Below are positions 1-8,027 of a stretch of DNA of 29,855 bases, piece after piece. The notes beneath the pieces are model-generated. The model saw only the letters and a list, made by a program, of their open reading frames with translations, did not search any database and had not been told where the DNA came from. The stretch's first letter is position 1, and every line of letters begins with the position of its first letter. A program made the translations under genes and the position numbers. The stretch is from a virus: positions 1 to 29,855 of IMG/VR virus record IMGVR_UViG_3300040801_004939; one strand, given 5' to 3'.

Positions 1-1082
1 CCAGATTCTTCTAAGAGATGACGCTTTATGAAAGTATCTTCTTGGGGGTGGAATCCTTTATCGTAACATTGGAATAACATTCCGCCTTTGGTGCGGATTT
101 TGATCCATCGGTAATCATTTTCCGTTTCTTTCGACAGAATTCTAGCAGGGCCATATTCGCCTTCACGCGATTTCGATTCAATCGGTCCTTGTTGTGCCCA
201 GCCGACATCACGGATTTCAATTCTCGACCCGTAGCGGGTCATCTGGATCATCTTCCTCTGATCCCCATCCTTTTGTTCCGCGCTAGACACATTGTCATTC
301 AGAAGACGTTGTAGGAACAACCATCTCTTTGTCTCGAATTGTTCGTCTTCTTTGGCGTCACCTTTGAATTCACCAAGTTCGCTATCGTCTTCTTTCTTCC
401 AATGATAACCCTGATCACCCATCAAGAATATATTCCCGTATTTTGTCACACGGGCCATATACTTTCTATCGGGGCTATTAACTTCTGGAGAATTCTGCTT
501 CTGATCGAAATTATTGCCCGCCACGGCATCGTGATCAGAGGGTGGTGGAGGGTCTTTATGTTCTACCGGAAAAAATCCAACAGCCGAATGAACTTCGAGA
601 TTTCCATAACGATCTTGCCACCCATGGCTCATCGGGCGGCCATCTTTCGGAAGATACTCTTCATCATAATCTTGCGGTCGGTCTGCCGGACGCCCATCGT
701 CATTGACGCTTAAAGGCGTTATCTGGAAGACCTGTGGATAAGTGTAAAACTTGCGTCTTGTTGGATCTGCAAAACCAGTCCAAATCGGACCGTACGGATG
801 TTGCCTCTCAAAAGTGATCCACACCCAATCGCCGATTACCGGTGACACAAAACGACCGGCTCGTTTACCGCCAAGGTCAAAACACGGCACAGCCCAAGGA
901 CAATCGGAACTTGGCAATGAAAAATCATGCAGATCAGGGCATTTAAAGCGGACCCTACACATATTAAGAGGATCATTAGTTTCGACCACCAAGGCACGGT
1001 AACAGCCAGGGAACCTTTCCCATAGGGTCCGTGTCCGATGGGAGAAAAACTTATTCCACACAACATTGATATTATCACTCAC
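1..1082 (-). CDS. Baseplate hub/spike protein, gp5-like OB-fold (partial)
   Basis: The gene starts at GTG (1082-1080) and is open to the left edge, so 360 codons are visible and the C-terminus is missing. The GTG overlaps the TGA of the preceding gene (GTGA), with CGGAG about 10 nt upstream as ribosome binding site. The first ~110 residues read as the OB-fold typical of T4 gp5/gpV-type spike proteins: YRALVVETNDP, CRVRFKCPDLH, then PVIGDWVWITFE and a YGPIWTGF segment. A proline-rich linker (PPPPS, near residue 205) follows, then YGN/RYGSRIEI-type beta stretches. I see no lysozyme catalytic motif in the visible part. By analogy the protein sits at the centre of the baseplate and carries the membrane-piercing spike. 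It follows a gp53-like gene, which fits a baseplate operon. Family assignment is inferred from pattern and context. Confidence 0.72.
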   Translation of the reverse strand, partial: MSDNINVVWNKFFSHRTRTLWERFPGCYRALVVETNDPLNMCRVRFKCPDLHDFSLPSSDCPWAVPCFDLGGKRAGRFVSPVIGDWVWITFERQHPYGPIWTGFADPTRRKFYTYPQVFQITPLSVNDDGRPADRPQDYDEEYLPKDGRPMSHGWQDRYGNLEVHSAVGFFPVEHKDPPPPSDHDAVAGNNFDQKQNSPEVNSPDRKYMARVTKYGNIFLMGDQGYHWKKEDDSELGEFKGDAKEDEQFETKRWLFLQRLLNDNVSSAEQKDGDQRKMIQMTRYGSRIEIRDVGWAQQGPIESKSREGEYGPARILSKETENDYRWIKIRTKGGMLFQCYDKGFHPQEDTFIKRHLLEES

Positions 1083-1408
1083 CCTAACAACTCCGGCAGT
1101 ACTACTGTATCAAGTGGGTATTCAATGGTATCACCAGCCCTCGGCCAATTCAACGCACGCCTAGCATTATTGAAAGAAATTAATACCCAATCAAACAATG
1201 GAGTACCATATAATTGATTGGCGATTAAATCAGGGCGTCCTTCAAGTGCAGAAGTAACCCTAAATATCCCGATTTTATCTTCTTGGGGACGCTCCCGCAA
1301 AAACGACGGTTGCACCCAAGTACCAAATGTTTCAACACCATCATAAATGATTGGTTGAGATGTCTGAAACCTGGAAAACTGATGTAAATCTGCCATATTT
1401 AGTACCAT
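1079..1408 (-). CDS. Baseplate wedge protein, gp53-like (LysM-like)
   Basis: This encodes 109 aa. The central segment, DLIANQLYGTPLFDWVLISF followed by NW-P-GD-I-YP, matches the conserved core of T4 gp53 (ELANAIYGNPQLYWVLL) and the LysM-like end of the family. In T4, gp53 joins adjacent baseplate wedges; here the protein is shorter (T4 has 196 aa), as in many non-T4 myoviruses. The start is uncertain: ATG at 1408 overlaps the preceding stop by 10 nt, while ATG at 1396 (MADLHQ) avoids the overlap; neither has a clear Shine-Dalgarno. The stop overlaps the GTG start of the gp5-like gene, suggesting translational coupling. Confidence 0.72.
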   Translation of the reverse strand: MVLNMADLHQFSRFQTSQPIIYDGVETFGTWVQPSFLRERPQEDKIGIFRVTSALEGRPDLIANQLYGTPLFDWVLISFNNARRALNWPRAGDTIEYPLDTVVLPELLG

Positions 1409-1974
1409 TCAGGAGTCAAATTATGAAACAATCTTGCTATATCCTGCGTCTGTTCATTTTTACCACCCTTGGTCCATAATCGCAACTCCACATTAATATC
1501 TGTCCGCAAGGGAAATGCTTGATCAACTCTGCCCGGAGGAAAAACAAGAGTATCACCATGTTTTATATCGATAGACTTAATACGAGCAGACATATGCTTC
1601 ATAGGATCACCATACAACACATACTTAAAATCAACCACCAAATTCCTTGATTTCTCTTCTATATCACGCACTGCCGCGAAATAGCCACGAATCGCATGTA
1701 CTTCCTTAGCAATCTTCGCAGTATTCCACTCACCACTCCCATCGACAATATAAGTCCACGATAGAGTGATTTCACGCGGACCGGACGTCTCAAAAACACT
1801 TATAGGTTCTTTGCCTCGCAAATCGCCTTCGGCCCAAGAGCCCTTACGATTATCACTCAATATACGCGGCGGAAACTGGAACGCAACAATATGTTCCTTT
1901 TTATCGAGAAGCCTAAGCCTCAATAGACATTCATTACGAAGATCTATATCATGCTGGGTGTAAACTTGACCCAT
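1399..1974 (-). CDS. Baseplate/tube-end protein, CIS-tube-like (gp48/gp54 position)
   Basis: This encodes 191 aa and begins 1 nt after the tape-measure stop, with GGATG upstream of the ATG. The N-terminal half contains FQFPPR...W then PISVFETSGPREITLSWTY, and a later segment of alternating strands and charged turns. This resembles the N-terminal domain of contractile-injection-system tube/cap proteins, which join the tube to the baseplate hub. Between the tape measure and the gp53-like gene, the product is most simply the tube-initiating or hub-capping protein (the job of gp48/gp54 in T4). The family match is by pattern only. A further minor tube protein is the main alternative. Confidence 0.55.
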   Translation of the reverse strand: MGQVYTQHDIDLRNECLLRLRLLDKKEHIVAFQFPPRILSDNRKGSWAEGDLRGKEPISVFETSGPREITLSWTYIVDGSGEWNTAKIAKEVHAIRGYFAAVRDIEEKSRNLVVDFKYVLYGDPMKHMSARIKSIDIKHGDTLVFPPGRVDQAFPLRTDINVELRLWTKGGKNEQTQDIARLFHNLTPEWY

Positions 1975-1975
1975 C

Positions 1976-4900
1976 TTATTTCATCCATTGGTTAAATTCA
2001 GAGGTTAGACCCTGATCTTTGGTAGTCATCTCTGGCAAGTACGTTTCCAAAAGCTCAATAATTGTTCCCAGCTCAGTCCCACCGTCACCCATAACAGTCA
2101 TTTTTTCATTGATACCACGCAAATTGGTGACCATCTCCGACAATAGAATAGTATGCTGATCCAGTATACCAGCATCACCTTCCGTCTTATCCATTACTTG
2201 TACCGTCGTGATGGTTTCAGACCGGACCGCATCTTCCAAACCCTCTTCCCTCGCAGTAGCCATGGCCGGTTGAGCCTTAGAAACAACAGCAAGCTCAATC
2301 CGTTGAGCGGTTCCCTCCAACAGACTTGTATATTTCTCCAACATAGACCCAAGTCTGTCCATATCACCTTGGACCATCAGGCCCTGGCTACCAATATTAG
2401 CCAAAGCCCCACCAAGTTCCTCCAGGCTAGCAGAAATCTCACGTACCGGTTTCACAAATTTGTCCGCCGCAGATTGGAAAAGACCCGCCGACTTATCTAG
2501 TTCACGTGCGAGTTTATTCACATTCGGTATCGCATCTAACGCAGCACCAGCCGCATCCCCAATAGAATCGATCGGAGCTTTACTCAAGACCTCAAAAGAA
2601 GCGGCGAACAGATGCATACCCCTACCCATCTGTTCAATATCGGTGACCGAAGACTTAAATCTCTTGGTAGCTGATTCAAGCCAAGTCATTCCCCTATAAA
2701 TATCCATAGATGCAGGACGCAACCAAATAGCTGCTTTACGCAAAATCGATGCTGCTGGTAATAATAAGTTAGCACCTATTTGTAATCCAATAGAACCATG
2801 TTGAATCCTCGGAGCAGACACCATCATAGCATTACCAGCAGACAAAAGCTTCTGACCAGATTGGTCCAGATCATCCGCTGCTGTCTTAATATCAGTGGCA
2901 CCCTTGGCAAGACTCTTACCAGCAGACGCTATCCTACCACCGGCAAAAGCAAAAGCAATACCAATAAATGCGAACGCTCCAGTAGCATAACTCAATGGCC
3001 CAACCGATTGAAGAAGTAATATCCCACCTTTAGCCAAATCCCTAGCTATCTCTTCAAGCTTGATATCCTTCAATTCTTGTGCACCCTTACCCAATGACGC
3101 CAGACCCTTACCAAGAATGAAAGCACCAATCCCAACTATCGTGGCACCAGCAACAAAAGTAAGACCAGCCAAAGTAAGGTATATCCCACCAGCAGCCAAT
3201 TGATATGCTATCTTGGCGAAATCAACACCCTCTAACTCTTGTGCACCTTTACCCAAAGCCGATAAACCATGACCCAAGAGAAGTGCACCGACACCAACCG
3301 CAGCAGCACTGATAGTGAAAGTAATAGCAGCGAACATCAAGAAGACACCACCAGCGGCCAAATGGGCAGACATAGCTGCAAAATCAACACCGACTAATTC
3401 TTTCGCACCCTTGCCCAGAGCAGACAAACCATAACCTAGAAGAATCGCACCGATACCAACTAAGGATGCACCAATAAAGAAAGATAATGCAGCAAAACTT
3501 AGATAAATACCACCTATTGCTAATTGGCCAGCTATACTAACCAAATCCACACCCTGGAGAGCTTTAGCACCTTCTCCCAGCGACTTCAACCCAATACCAA
3601 GTATCCAAGCACCAGCACCAACCAAAACCGCACCAATCATAAACACCGTAGCCGCCACAAGCAATGCTGGAGCAGCAATAGCCATAGCAATAGATACACC
3701 AATTATTATAGCCACTACCGGAATCAACATAACCGACGCTTGAAGCATATTCCAGGCAAGATCACGCACACCCTCACCAAATGCCTTCATCGCCTCAGGT
3801 GACAACATACCTAAAGCATTAGACACATTCTGCATCGCAACACTGATCACCACCAATGGGACAACCAGAAGCCATAAAGCACCAGCCAACATCATAAGAC
3901 CAGCAAATCCAGCTATACCAGCCAAAGCCAACATGGTAATACCCCATGCCAAAGCTGGTAATGCCGCAGCAGCCATCAACCCGTATATTGCTATTGATTC
4001 TATAGATAATCCAACAAAGTACATCCCAAGCCCAGCCAACAACGCTGCCGCACCCAATATTAGTACGGCAGCGGCTAGAGCAACAATAAGTGGTATAGCG
4101 GGAGCAGCAACAGTAGCAATAATAGCGAAAACAATAATAAATGTCAACATTGCCGCAGACATAGCGACAAGCATACCAAACGCAGCCCAGCCATGTTCGG
4201 CTGCCGCCTTCAACCCCATCCCCATCAACCAAAAGCCAGCACCAACCAAAAGCACCGCAAGGCTAAGCTGCATTAACGGAATAATAACTGATTTAACCGA
4301 ACTTCCCAAAGCCCTAAGGCCATTACCGAGACCAGTTAGAACAACCTCTATAGATGTACCAATAGCCTGTGCGATCGCTATAATCGCTTTACCGACACCT
4401 TTAATAATATTGAGACTACCTAACACTGCCTTGGATACGGAGCCAAATGCAAAAGCAAATGATGCTAAAGCTACACCAGCACTAACCAGAATTATGACCA
4501 ACCCAATAAGTAAACCACCCACAAATCTGATGGCTTTCATGAGCAAACCGAATCCCGGAATCCATTCCTCCATCCACCCAATGGTTGATCGGATCATTCC
4601 GATGAATACTCCAACCACTTGGATAACGAAGTTAAGGACATAAAGAACCGGAATAAGTGCGTCCGCCACCATCTGAACTAGCCAACCCACAATACCAGTT
4701 ATAGCTGATCTCAATCGGTTTAACTGGGCGGTAAGAGTAGCCATACTCTCCCGCCATCGCTTGTCGGCATCCAATTGATTGCGGAAGGTTTCTTCCAGCC
4801 CAGCCATTGTGAGGAATTGCCTTTTTTGCTCATCTGTCAGATTAGCTTCCGCACGAGCCATCATATAAAGTTGATCGGTAGTAATCCCGAATTTTTCTGT

Positions 4901-6214
4901 TAGCTTCGATAATGCGACGGCATCATCGCCAGTCACTTTTTCGAGGCCAAGCATCTGCCTCTCTGTGATCCCAAGCTCATTGACAAAGCCAGCAGCCGCC
5001 GAACTCATCGCTTCGAATTTCTCCGTTATCGTGGCGTCTGCACTAATCCCGGCAAAGCCCTCCCAGAAAATTGCTGCTTTAACACCTGTTAGTTGCAATG
5101 TTTTGAGCCAATCATCGGCTGCTTTTTGATTAACACCCAGTTCTTTTGCCACACCTCGAAGACCAAGGCCAGCTTTCATAAAGGCTTCTGGAGCATCCTT
5201 CCCAAAGTAAACAATTTGCTCTTCCATCGAGAGATTGTTGGCTTCCAATGCTTTTTGCATATCATAAGTGCTCAACCCAAATGCCCGTTGAGCCGCAGAA
5301 AGCATATCGATTTGCTTTCTGGTTCTAGACGCATCAAAACCAGCACCACGCAATTCGCGAGTATATCCGGCAATCTGATCGATACCAACACCAGTTACCC
5401 GATTCGCCCTGCCCACAGTGGCCGACAATTTATAAAGCTCTTCACGCGGAGTCTTGACATCCGCCAACGCCTTATACGTGGCGAGAGCTTCTTCTCGAAA
5501 AATCCCAAATTCTACGGATAATTGCCGGGTATTATTGACGAGCTTCTGTTGTGAGCCATATACACGATAATTCGCAGTTACAAACTTCTCTGTTTCCTTA
5601 TCGAATTGTTCGAGCAGCGTCAAAATCGATCCCATAGTGATTTTGATCTGCTTTAGAATATCTCCAGAATCGATTTGTTTCGTCTTAACCTTTTCCCATT
5701 TATTACCCATTCCTTCGACTAGACTCTGTTCGGCCTTAATCATCTCACCTTCTTTATCGTGGATGAGATTCTTTCCCTCCAGCGTTTTCACCAGACGACC
5801 GATAGTGCCGAGATACTCCTCCCCTATTTTCTGCTCTTTTTCTAGTGATTTTTCGATCTTGGATTGGAGATCTTCAATATCTTCAATATATTCTAATCGT
5901 TCTTCAAGATCCTTCAAGCTCTCCTGTTCGGTATCGTAGGAGTCCTTGAGAGAGCTAGCCACGCTGGTTAATTTGCTTTCCACATCGGTTGCCACATTGG
6001 CAAATTGTCCGGTGGTAATAACCGCCTGAGACAACTGTTGGTTCAGGCTATCGATGAGGCCAGAGATGGCGTTGATAGAATTCTTTGCAGCAGTGGAGAC
6101 ACGTTCTTCCACATTTGCTGCGGCCTGACTGAATTCCTCTAGAGTAGAGAATGCGTCAGAGGATTCTAATTGTAAGGATATGCTGAGAGCATATACATTG
6201 GGGTCTACTGCCAT
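1976..6214 (-). CDS. Tail tape measure protein
   Basis: At 1412 aa this is the longest gene in the window. Residues ~15-230 are heptad-rich and charged (coiled coil). Residues ~230-510 are mixed helical. Residues ~510-1090 are a very long run of Gly/Ala/Val/Ile/Leu hydrophobic segments interrupted by short polar turns. Residues ~1090-1412 are again helical and polar, ending in FNQWMK. This layout is characteristic of tape measures, which fill the tail tube, set its length and insert into the host membrane on ejection. By the rule of thumb of ~0.15 nm per residue the tail would be about 210 nm at most. The ATG at 6214 has AAGGATC just upstream. Position after tube and chaperone genes and before baseplate genes supports the call. 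It contains 54-residue internal repeats (separate entry). Confidence 0.9.
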   Translation of the reverse strand: MAVDPNVYALSISLQLESSDAFSTLEEFSQAAANVEERVSTAAKNSINAISGLIDSLNQQLSQAVITTGQFANVATDVESKLTSVASSLKDSYDTEQESLKDLEERLEYIEDIEDLQSKIEKSLEKEQKIGEEYLGTIGRLVKTLEGKNLIHDKEGEMIKAEQSLVEGMGNKWEKVKTKQIDSGDILKQIKITMGSILTLLEQFDKETEKFVTANYRVYGSQQKLVNNTRQLSVEFGIFREEALATYKALADVKTPREELYKLSATVGRANRVTGVGIDQIAGYTRELRGAGFDASRTRKQIDMLSAAQRAFGLSTYDMQKALEANNLSMEEQIVYFGKDAPEAFMKAGLGLRGVAKELGVNQKAADDWLKTLQLTGVKAAIFWEGFAGISADATITEKFEAMSSAAAGFVNELGITERQMLGLEKVTGDDAVALSKLTEKFGITTDQLYMMARAEANLTDEQKRQFLTMAGLEETFRNQLDADKRWRESMATLTAQLNRLRSAITGIVGWLVQMVADALIPVLYVLNFVIQVVGVFIGMIRSTIGWMEEWIPGFGLLMKAIRFVGGLLIGLVIILVSAGVALASFAFAFGSVSKAVLGSLNIIKGVGKAIIAIAQAIGTSIEVVLTGLGNGLRALGSSVKSVIIPLMQLSLAVLLVGAGFWLMGMGLKAAAEHGWAAFGMLVAMSAAMLTFIIVFAIIATVAAPAIPLIVALAAAVLILGAAALLAGLGMYFVGLSIESIAIYGLMAAAALPALAWGITMLALAGIAGFAGLMMLAGALWLLVVPLVVISVAMQNVSNALGMLSPEAMKAFGEGVRDLAWNMLQASVMLIPVVAIIIGVSIAMAIAAPALLVAATVFMIGAVLVGAGAWILGIGLKSLGEGAKALQGVDLVSIAGQLAIGGIYLSFAALSFFIGASLVGIGAILLGYGLSALGKGAKELVGVDFAAMSAHLAAGGVFLMFAAITFTISAAAVGVGALLLGHGLSALGKGAQELEGVDFAKIAYQLAAGGIYLTLAGLTFVAGATIVGIGAFILGKGLASLGKGAQELKDIKLEEIARDLAKGGILLLQSVGPLSYATGAFAFIGIAFAFAGGRIASAGKSLAKGATDIKTAADDLDQSGQKLLSAGNAMMVSAPRIQHGSIGLQIGANLLLPAASILRKAAIWLRPASMDIYRGMTWLESATKRFKSSVTDIEQMGRGMHLFAASFEVLSKAPIDSIGDAAGAALDAIPNVNKLARELDKSAGLFQSAADKFVKPVREISASLEELGGALANIGSQGLMVQGDMDRLGSMLEKYTSLLEGTAQRIELAVVSKAQPAMATAREEGLEDAVRSETITTVQVMDKTEGDAGILDQHTILLSEMVTNLRGINEKMTVMGDGGTELGTIIELLETYLPEMTTKDQGLTSEFNQWMK
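3060..3610 (-). repeat. 162-bp tandem repeats inside the tape measure gene
   Basis: Four copies of a 54-codon unit are visible at protein level, at about residues 870-1060. Each has a conserved turn, LGKGAKEL-GVD, followed by a Gly/Ala/Val hydrophobic hairpin. At DNA level the turn recurs near 3081, 3242, 3404 and 3566, which is a constant 162-nt step. The copies have drifted in sequence but not in length, so the frame and the length increment are preserved. I read these as duplicated hydrophobic modules that lengthen the tape measure. Confidence 0.8.
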
Positions 6215-6292
6215 ATCTTGATCCTTTACGGATATTTTTGATATGTACGGCAGAATCCAGAATTGGATTTGAAGAGAATAGGTGAGATACGC

Positions 6293-6323
6293 AACGAGCC
6301 CCGATCATAAGACGGGGCTCGTT
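6293..6323 (-). terminator. Hairpin after the 128-aa gene
   Basis: A perfect 11-bp GC-rich stem (AACGAGCCCCG / CGGGGCTCGTT) closes a 9-nt loop in the 126-nt gap between the 128-aa gene and the tape measure. In the minus reading direction only two T residues follow the stem before GCG, so as an intrinsic terminator it is weak; it may attenuate transcription or define an mRNA 3' end. Confidence 0.55.
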
Positions 6324-6340
6324 TTGATACCAATTGGGTA

Positions 6341-6727
6341 TTATTTTTGTGGTTTGAGGTATTGCCTCAGACCACCATCGCCCTTCGTCCCTGACCAGAG
6401 AGTCGATGCAATGTCACCCATAATAAGTCCAGAAACCGCCGCCATGCAAACGCTCCCGAAGGTGAGTGGCGGGCCTGTTCGAACCACAAGCACATCACCG
6501 CGATCATTAGCAGCCTGCAACGCTCGGATTACCGATTTGGCTTGGATCTTGAATTCATGGGAATTTTCATACGCCGGGTTGATGAGTGTGTCGTCCGTAA
6601 GTTTGTCCTTGAGCCGACCCAATTCCTCCAAACTCATTTTGGAAATTTCGGTTATGCGGTCGTGCTCCGCAGCGGTCTCGATCCACTCGTGGAGATTTTG
6701 GTTAAAGTATCGTTGGAATTGGGCCAT
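6341..6727 (-). CDS. Unknown protein, 128 aa, upstream of tape measure
   Basis: I do not recognise this protein. The N-terminal ~75 residues are charged and probably helical (FNQNLHEWIETAAEHDR, SLEELGRLKDKL). Residues ~88-108 are a hydrophobic stretch (PPLTFGSVCMAAVSGLIMG) that could be one membrane segment or a buried helix. The ATG has a good ribosome binding site (AGGGAGAAAGAC). It is followed by a strong hairpin and preceded by a 244-nt gap holding a promoter-like element, so it may be a separate transcript from the tape measure. A minor virion or assembly role is possible from position only. Confidence 0.7.
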   Translation of the reverse strand: MAQFQRYFNQNLHEWIETAAEHDRITEISKMSLEELGRLKDKLTDDTLINPAYENSHEFKIQAKSVIRALQAANDRGDVLVVRTGPPLTFGSVCMAAVSGLIMGDIASTLWSGTKGDGGLRQYLKPQK

Positions 6728-6884
6728 TGTCTTTCTCCCTTGAGATAGGCGGTTCGTTTCTACTATACTGTTGCACGCGGAACCTATCCGTTAATACCCA
6801 CTCTTGAAGATAATTGCTTGCGTATCCCGTTTGCGTAGTCCCACAACAAGTTGCGAGGACAACCCACCCAATAGTCTTCGTCGT

Positions 6885-6896
6885 CTATTTTCGACG
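6885..6896 (-). promoter_or_regulatory. Weak match to the shared late-promoter-like element
   Basis: The plus-strand sequence CTATTTTCGACG matches 10 of 12 bases of the element found before the sheath and 132-aa genes (TTATTTTTGACG). It lies in the 244-nt gap before the 128-aa gene, but 157 nt from its start, farther than in the other two cases. I saw nothing else of note in this gap. Confidence 0.25.
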
Positions 6897-6971
6897 AAAA
6901 CACCTTGTAAAGCAGAACGCATACTTCATGCCCGAGTGCAAAAAACTGTAACTTGTCGTACGATTTTCATA

Positions 6972-7586
6972 TCAACCACCGAGGGTACGACCAATAGCCT
7001 CTTCCACCTTATCCACCATCTTCCGGAGCGGATGTTTTTCGAGGACCAATTGGTTCTTGGTGGCCCGTTGCGAATGCCCCAAAATATCGTAGGTTTTTTC
7101 GAGCGTAAAAAGGAAACGAAATCTGGTACGACCGTCGATTTCTTTCCGCGTTTCGAAGTCCACCACGATCGCCGGGTTACATGCGGGGTCGTACAGCCGA
7201 TCTTCTGTGATATTCTTGAAGAAGACGGCTTCCCCGGCTTCGGTCTCGATCTCCACCCACTGAAAGTTGTGACACTTGTTTTGGGTCCCTACAACTGCTG
7301 CTTCGGTGTGCAGACGGTCGAGAGTGGCCTGAGTGATGGGTTTGCCGTTGTGTTTGTCGGTGTAGCCCTTGCGGCGTTTCTCATCGAATTTACTCTCGAT
7401 GAATCTGATGGAAGAATAACGACCACTTTTGTTGTGGGTCTTGGACTGACCTTTAGTCCCGATGCGACCCCAGCGAACATGAACAAGATCTGTCTGTTCA
7501 TCCCACCATGCAGCCCAAAACTTGTTGTGCTCGTCGCCTTGGTGGACAAGGATTCTTTCTTCTTTGTACTGATCGTACCAGGACAT
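6972..7586 (-). CDS. WGR-domain protein
   Basis: This encodes 204 aa. Residues ~20-80 form a WGR domain: FWAAWWDEQTDLVHVRWGRIG with the signature Trp-Gly-Arg at 39-41, then GTKGQSKTH and a helix with FIESKFDEKRRKGY. In PARP-type proteins WGR domains contact DNA ends and phosphates; stand-alone WGR proteins are of unknown function. The C-terminal ~120 residues have no recognisable poly(ADP-ribose) polymerase or other catalytic motif. They include a charged beta region and a helical end. The ATG has CGGAG 8 nt upstream. The gene sits between tail genes and is separated from its upstream neighbour by a structured intergenic region. A DNA-binding role is inferred from the domain alone. Confidence 0.8.
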   Translation of the reverse strand: MSWYDQYKEERILVHQGDEHNKFWAAWWDEQTDLVHVRWGRIGTKGQSKTHNKSGRYSSIRFIESKFDEKRRKGYTDKHNGKPITQATLDRLHTEAAVVGTQNKCHNFQWVEIETEAGEAVFFKNITEDRLYDPACNPAIVVDFETRKEIDGRTRFRFLFTLEKTYDILGHSQRATKNQLVLEKHPLRKMVDKVEEAIGRTLGG

Positions 7587-7614
7587 CGTTATTCTCCGTT
7601 GGTTCGAGGATAAA

Positions 7615-7698
7615 GCGGGAAGGCAGTCGGGTTATTTCTCCGCTCGGCTATTTCTCCCGACTCCCACCGTAGCTGGGAGGATCACAATTCCTTCCCGC
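7615..7698 (-). other. Structured intergenic region (three-helix fold)
   Basis: A 9-bp perfect outer stem (GCGGGAAGG 7615-7623 / CCTTCCCGC 7690-7698) encloses a 7-bp stem (AGTCGGG 7625-7631 / CCCGACT 7656-7662) and a 6-bp hairpin (CTCCCA 7661-7666 / TGGGAG 7674-7679, 7-nt loop). The two inner helices share two bases, so they compete slightly. The region lies between the stop of the 94-aa gene and the start of the WGR gene, so it could be a 5' leader, a 3' end or a small RNA. Strand of action is not certain. Confidence 0.4.
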
Positions 7699-7742
7699 CA
7701 CTAACCAACTGTTACAAGGACCACCAACTGGTAAAATACATT

Positions 7743-8027
7743 CTAAGCAATCGGATGTCTGCTCACGACAATATAATTATTTTCGTAAATCTCACGGTAG
7801 CCCTTACGATACGCTATGGGGCAATGGTGTTTGAGCCATTCGAGCTTACGCTCCAAAGATAATGTTGCCAGTCTTTCTTTGTTAGAGCGTATACGAGTAA
7901 CTTCACCGTTGGGGATTTCTCTCGTCGCGATAGCACATAATTTCCCATTGCGACTACCAAGTGGGTATAATAGTAGATATTTAGATTGCCTATTTGCTGG
8001 TCGATAAAGGACGTAAAGCAATTCCAT
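7743..8027 (-). CDS. Unknown small protein, 94 aa
   Basis: I do not recognise this protein. I chose the ATG at 8027 (MELLYVLYRP) because the frame upstream of it lies antisense to the hub gene and reads as non-protein-like. The product is basic, with an N-terminal beta-like stretch (YLLLYPLGSRNGKLCAIA) and a helical middle (LERKLEWLKHHC). No strong Shine-Dalgarno precedes the start. Its start codon overlaps that of the divergent hub gene by 2 nt (CATG at 8025-8028), so each gene's promoter must lie inside the other gene or farther away. A 94-aa product with normal composition makes it likely real. Confidence 0.55.
   Translation of the reverse strand: MELLYVLYRPANRQSKYLLLYPLGSRNGKLCAIATREIPNGEVTRIRSNKERLATLSLERKLEWLKHHCPIAYRKGYREIYENNYIVVSRHPIA
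7966..7971 (+). promoter_or_regulatory. Possible -10 box for the plus-strand hub gene
   Basis: A perfect TATAAT lies 54 nt before the hub ATG, inside the divergent 94-aa gene. No good -35 hexamer is present at 16-18 nt spacing (TTGCGA occurs only 12 nt upstream), so this is a weak candidate. Confidence 0.25.

Noticed and set aside
339-1002. Plus-strand and minus-strand short ORFs at the left end
   Set aside because: All are shadows of the gp5-like frame, which is continuous from 1082 to the edge and matches a baseplate protein.
3060-3610. Regular repeats as a possible CRISPR array
   Set aside because: The 162-nt period is a multiple of 3, the repeats are degenerate and lie wholly within an open frame; no short identical repeats with unique spacers.
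3933-4643. Long plus-strand ORF (236 codons) antisense to the tape measure
   Set aside because: It mirrors the Ala/Gly/Val-rich codons of the tape measure, has no ribosome binding site, and its translation is a low-complexity Ala/Ile/Pro/Thr mix.
6804-7613. Plus-strand ORF (269 codons) antisense to the WGR gene
   Set aside because: The minus frame has a clear domain and a ribosome binding site; the plus translation has no recognisable domain and extends across the gap and start region of the real gene.
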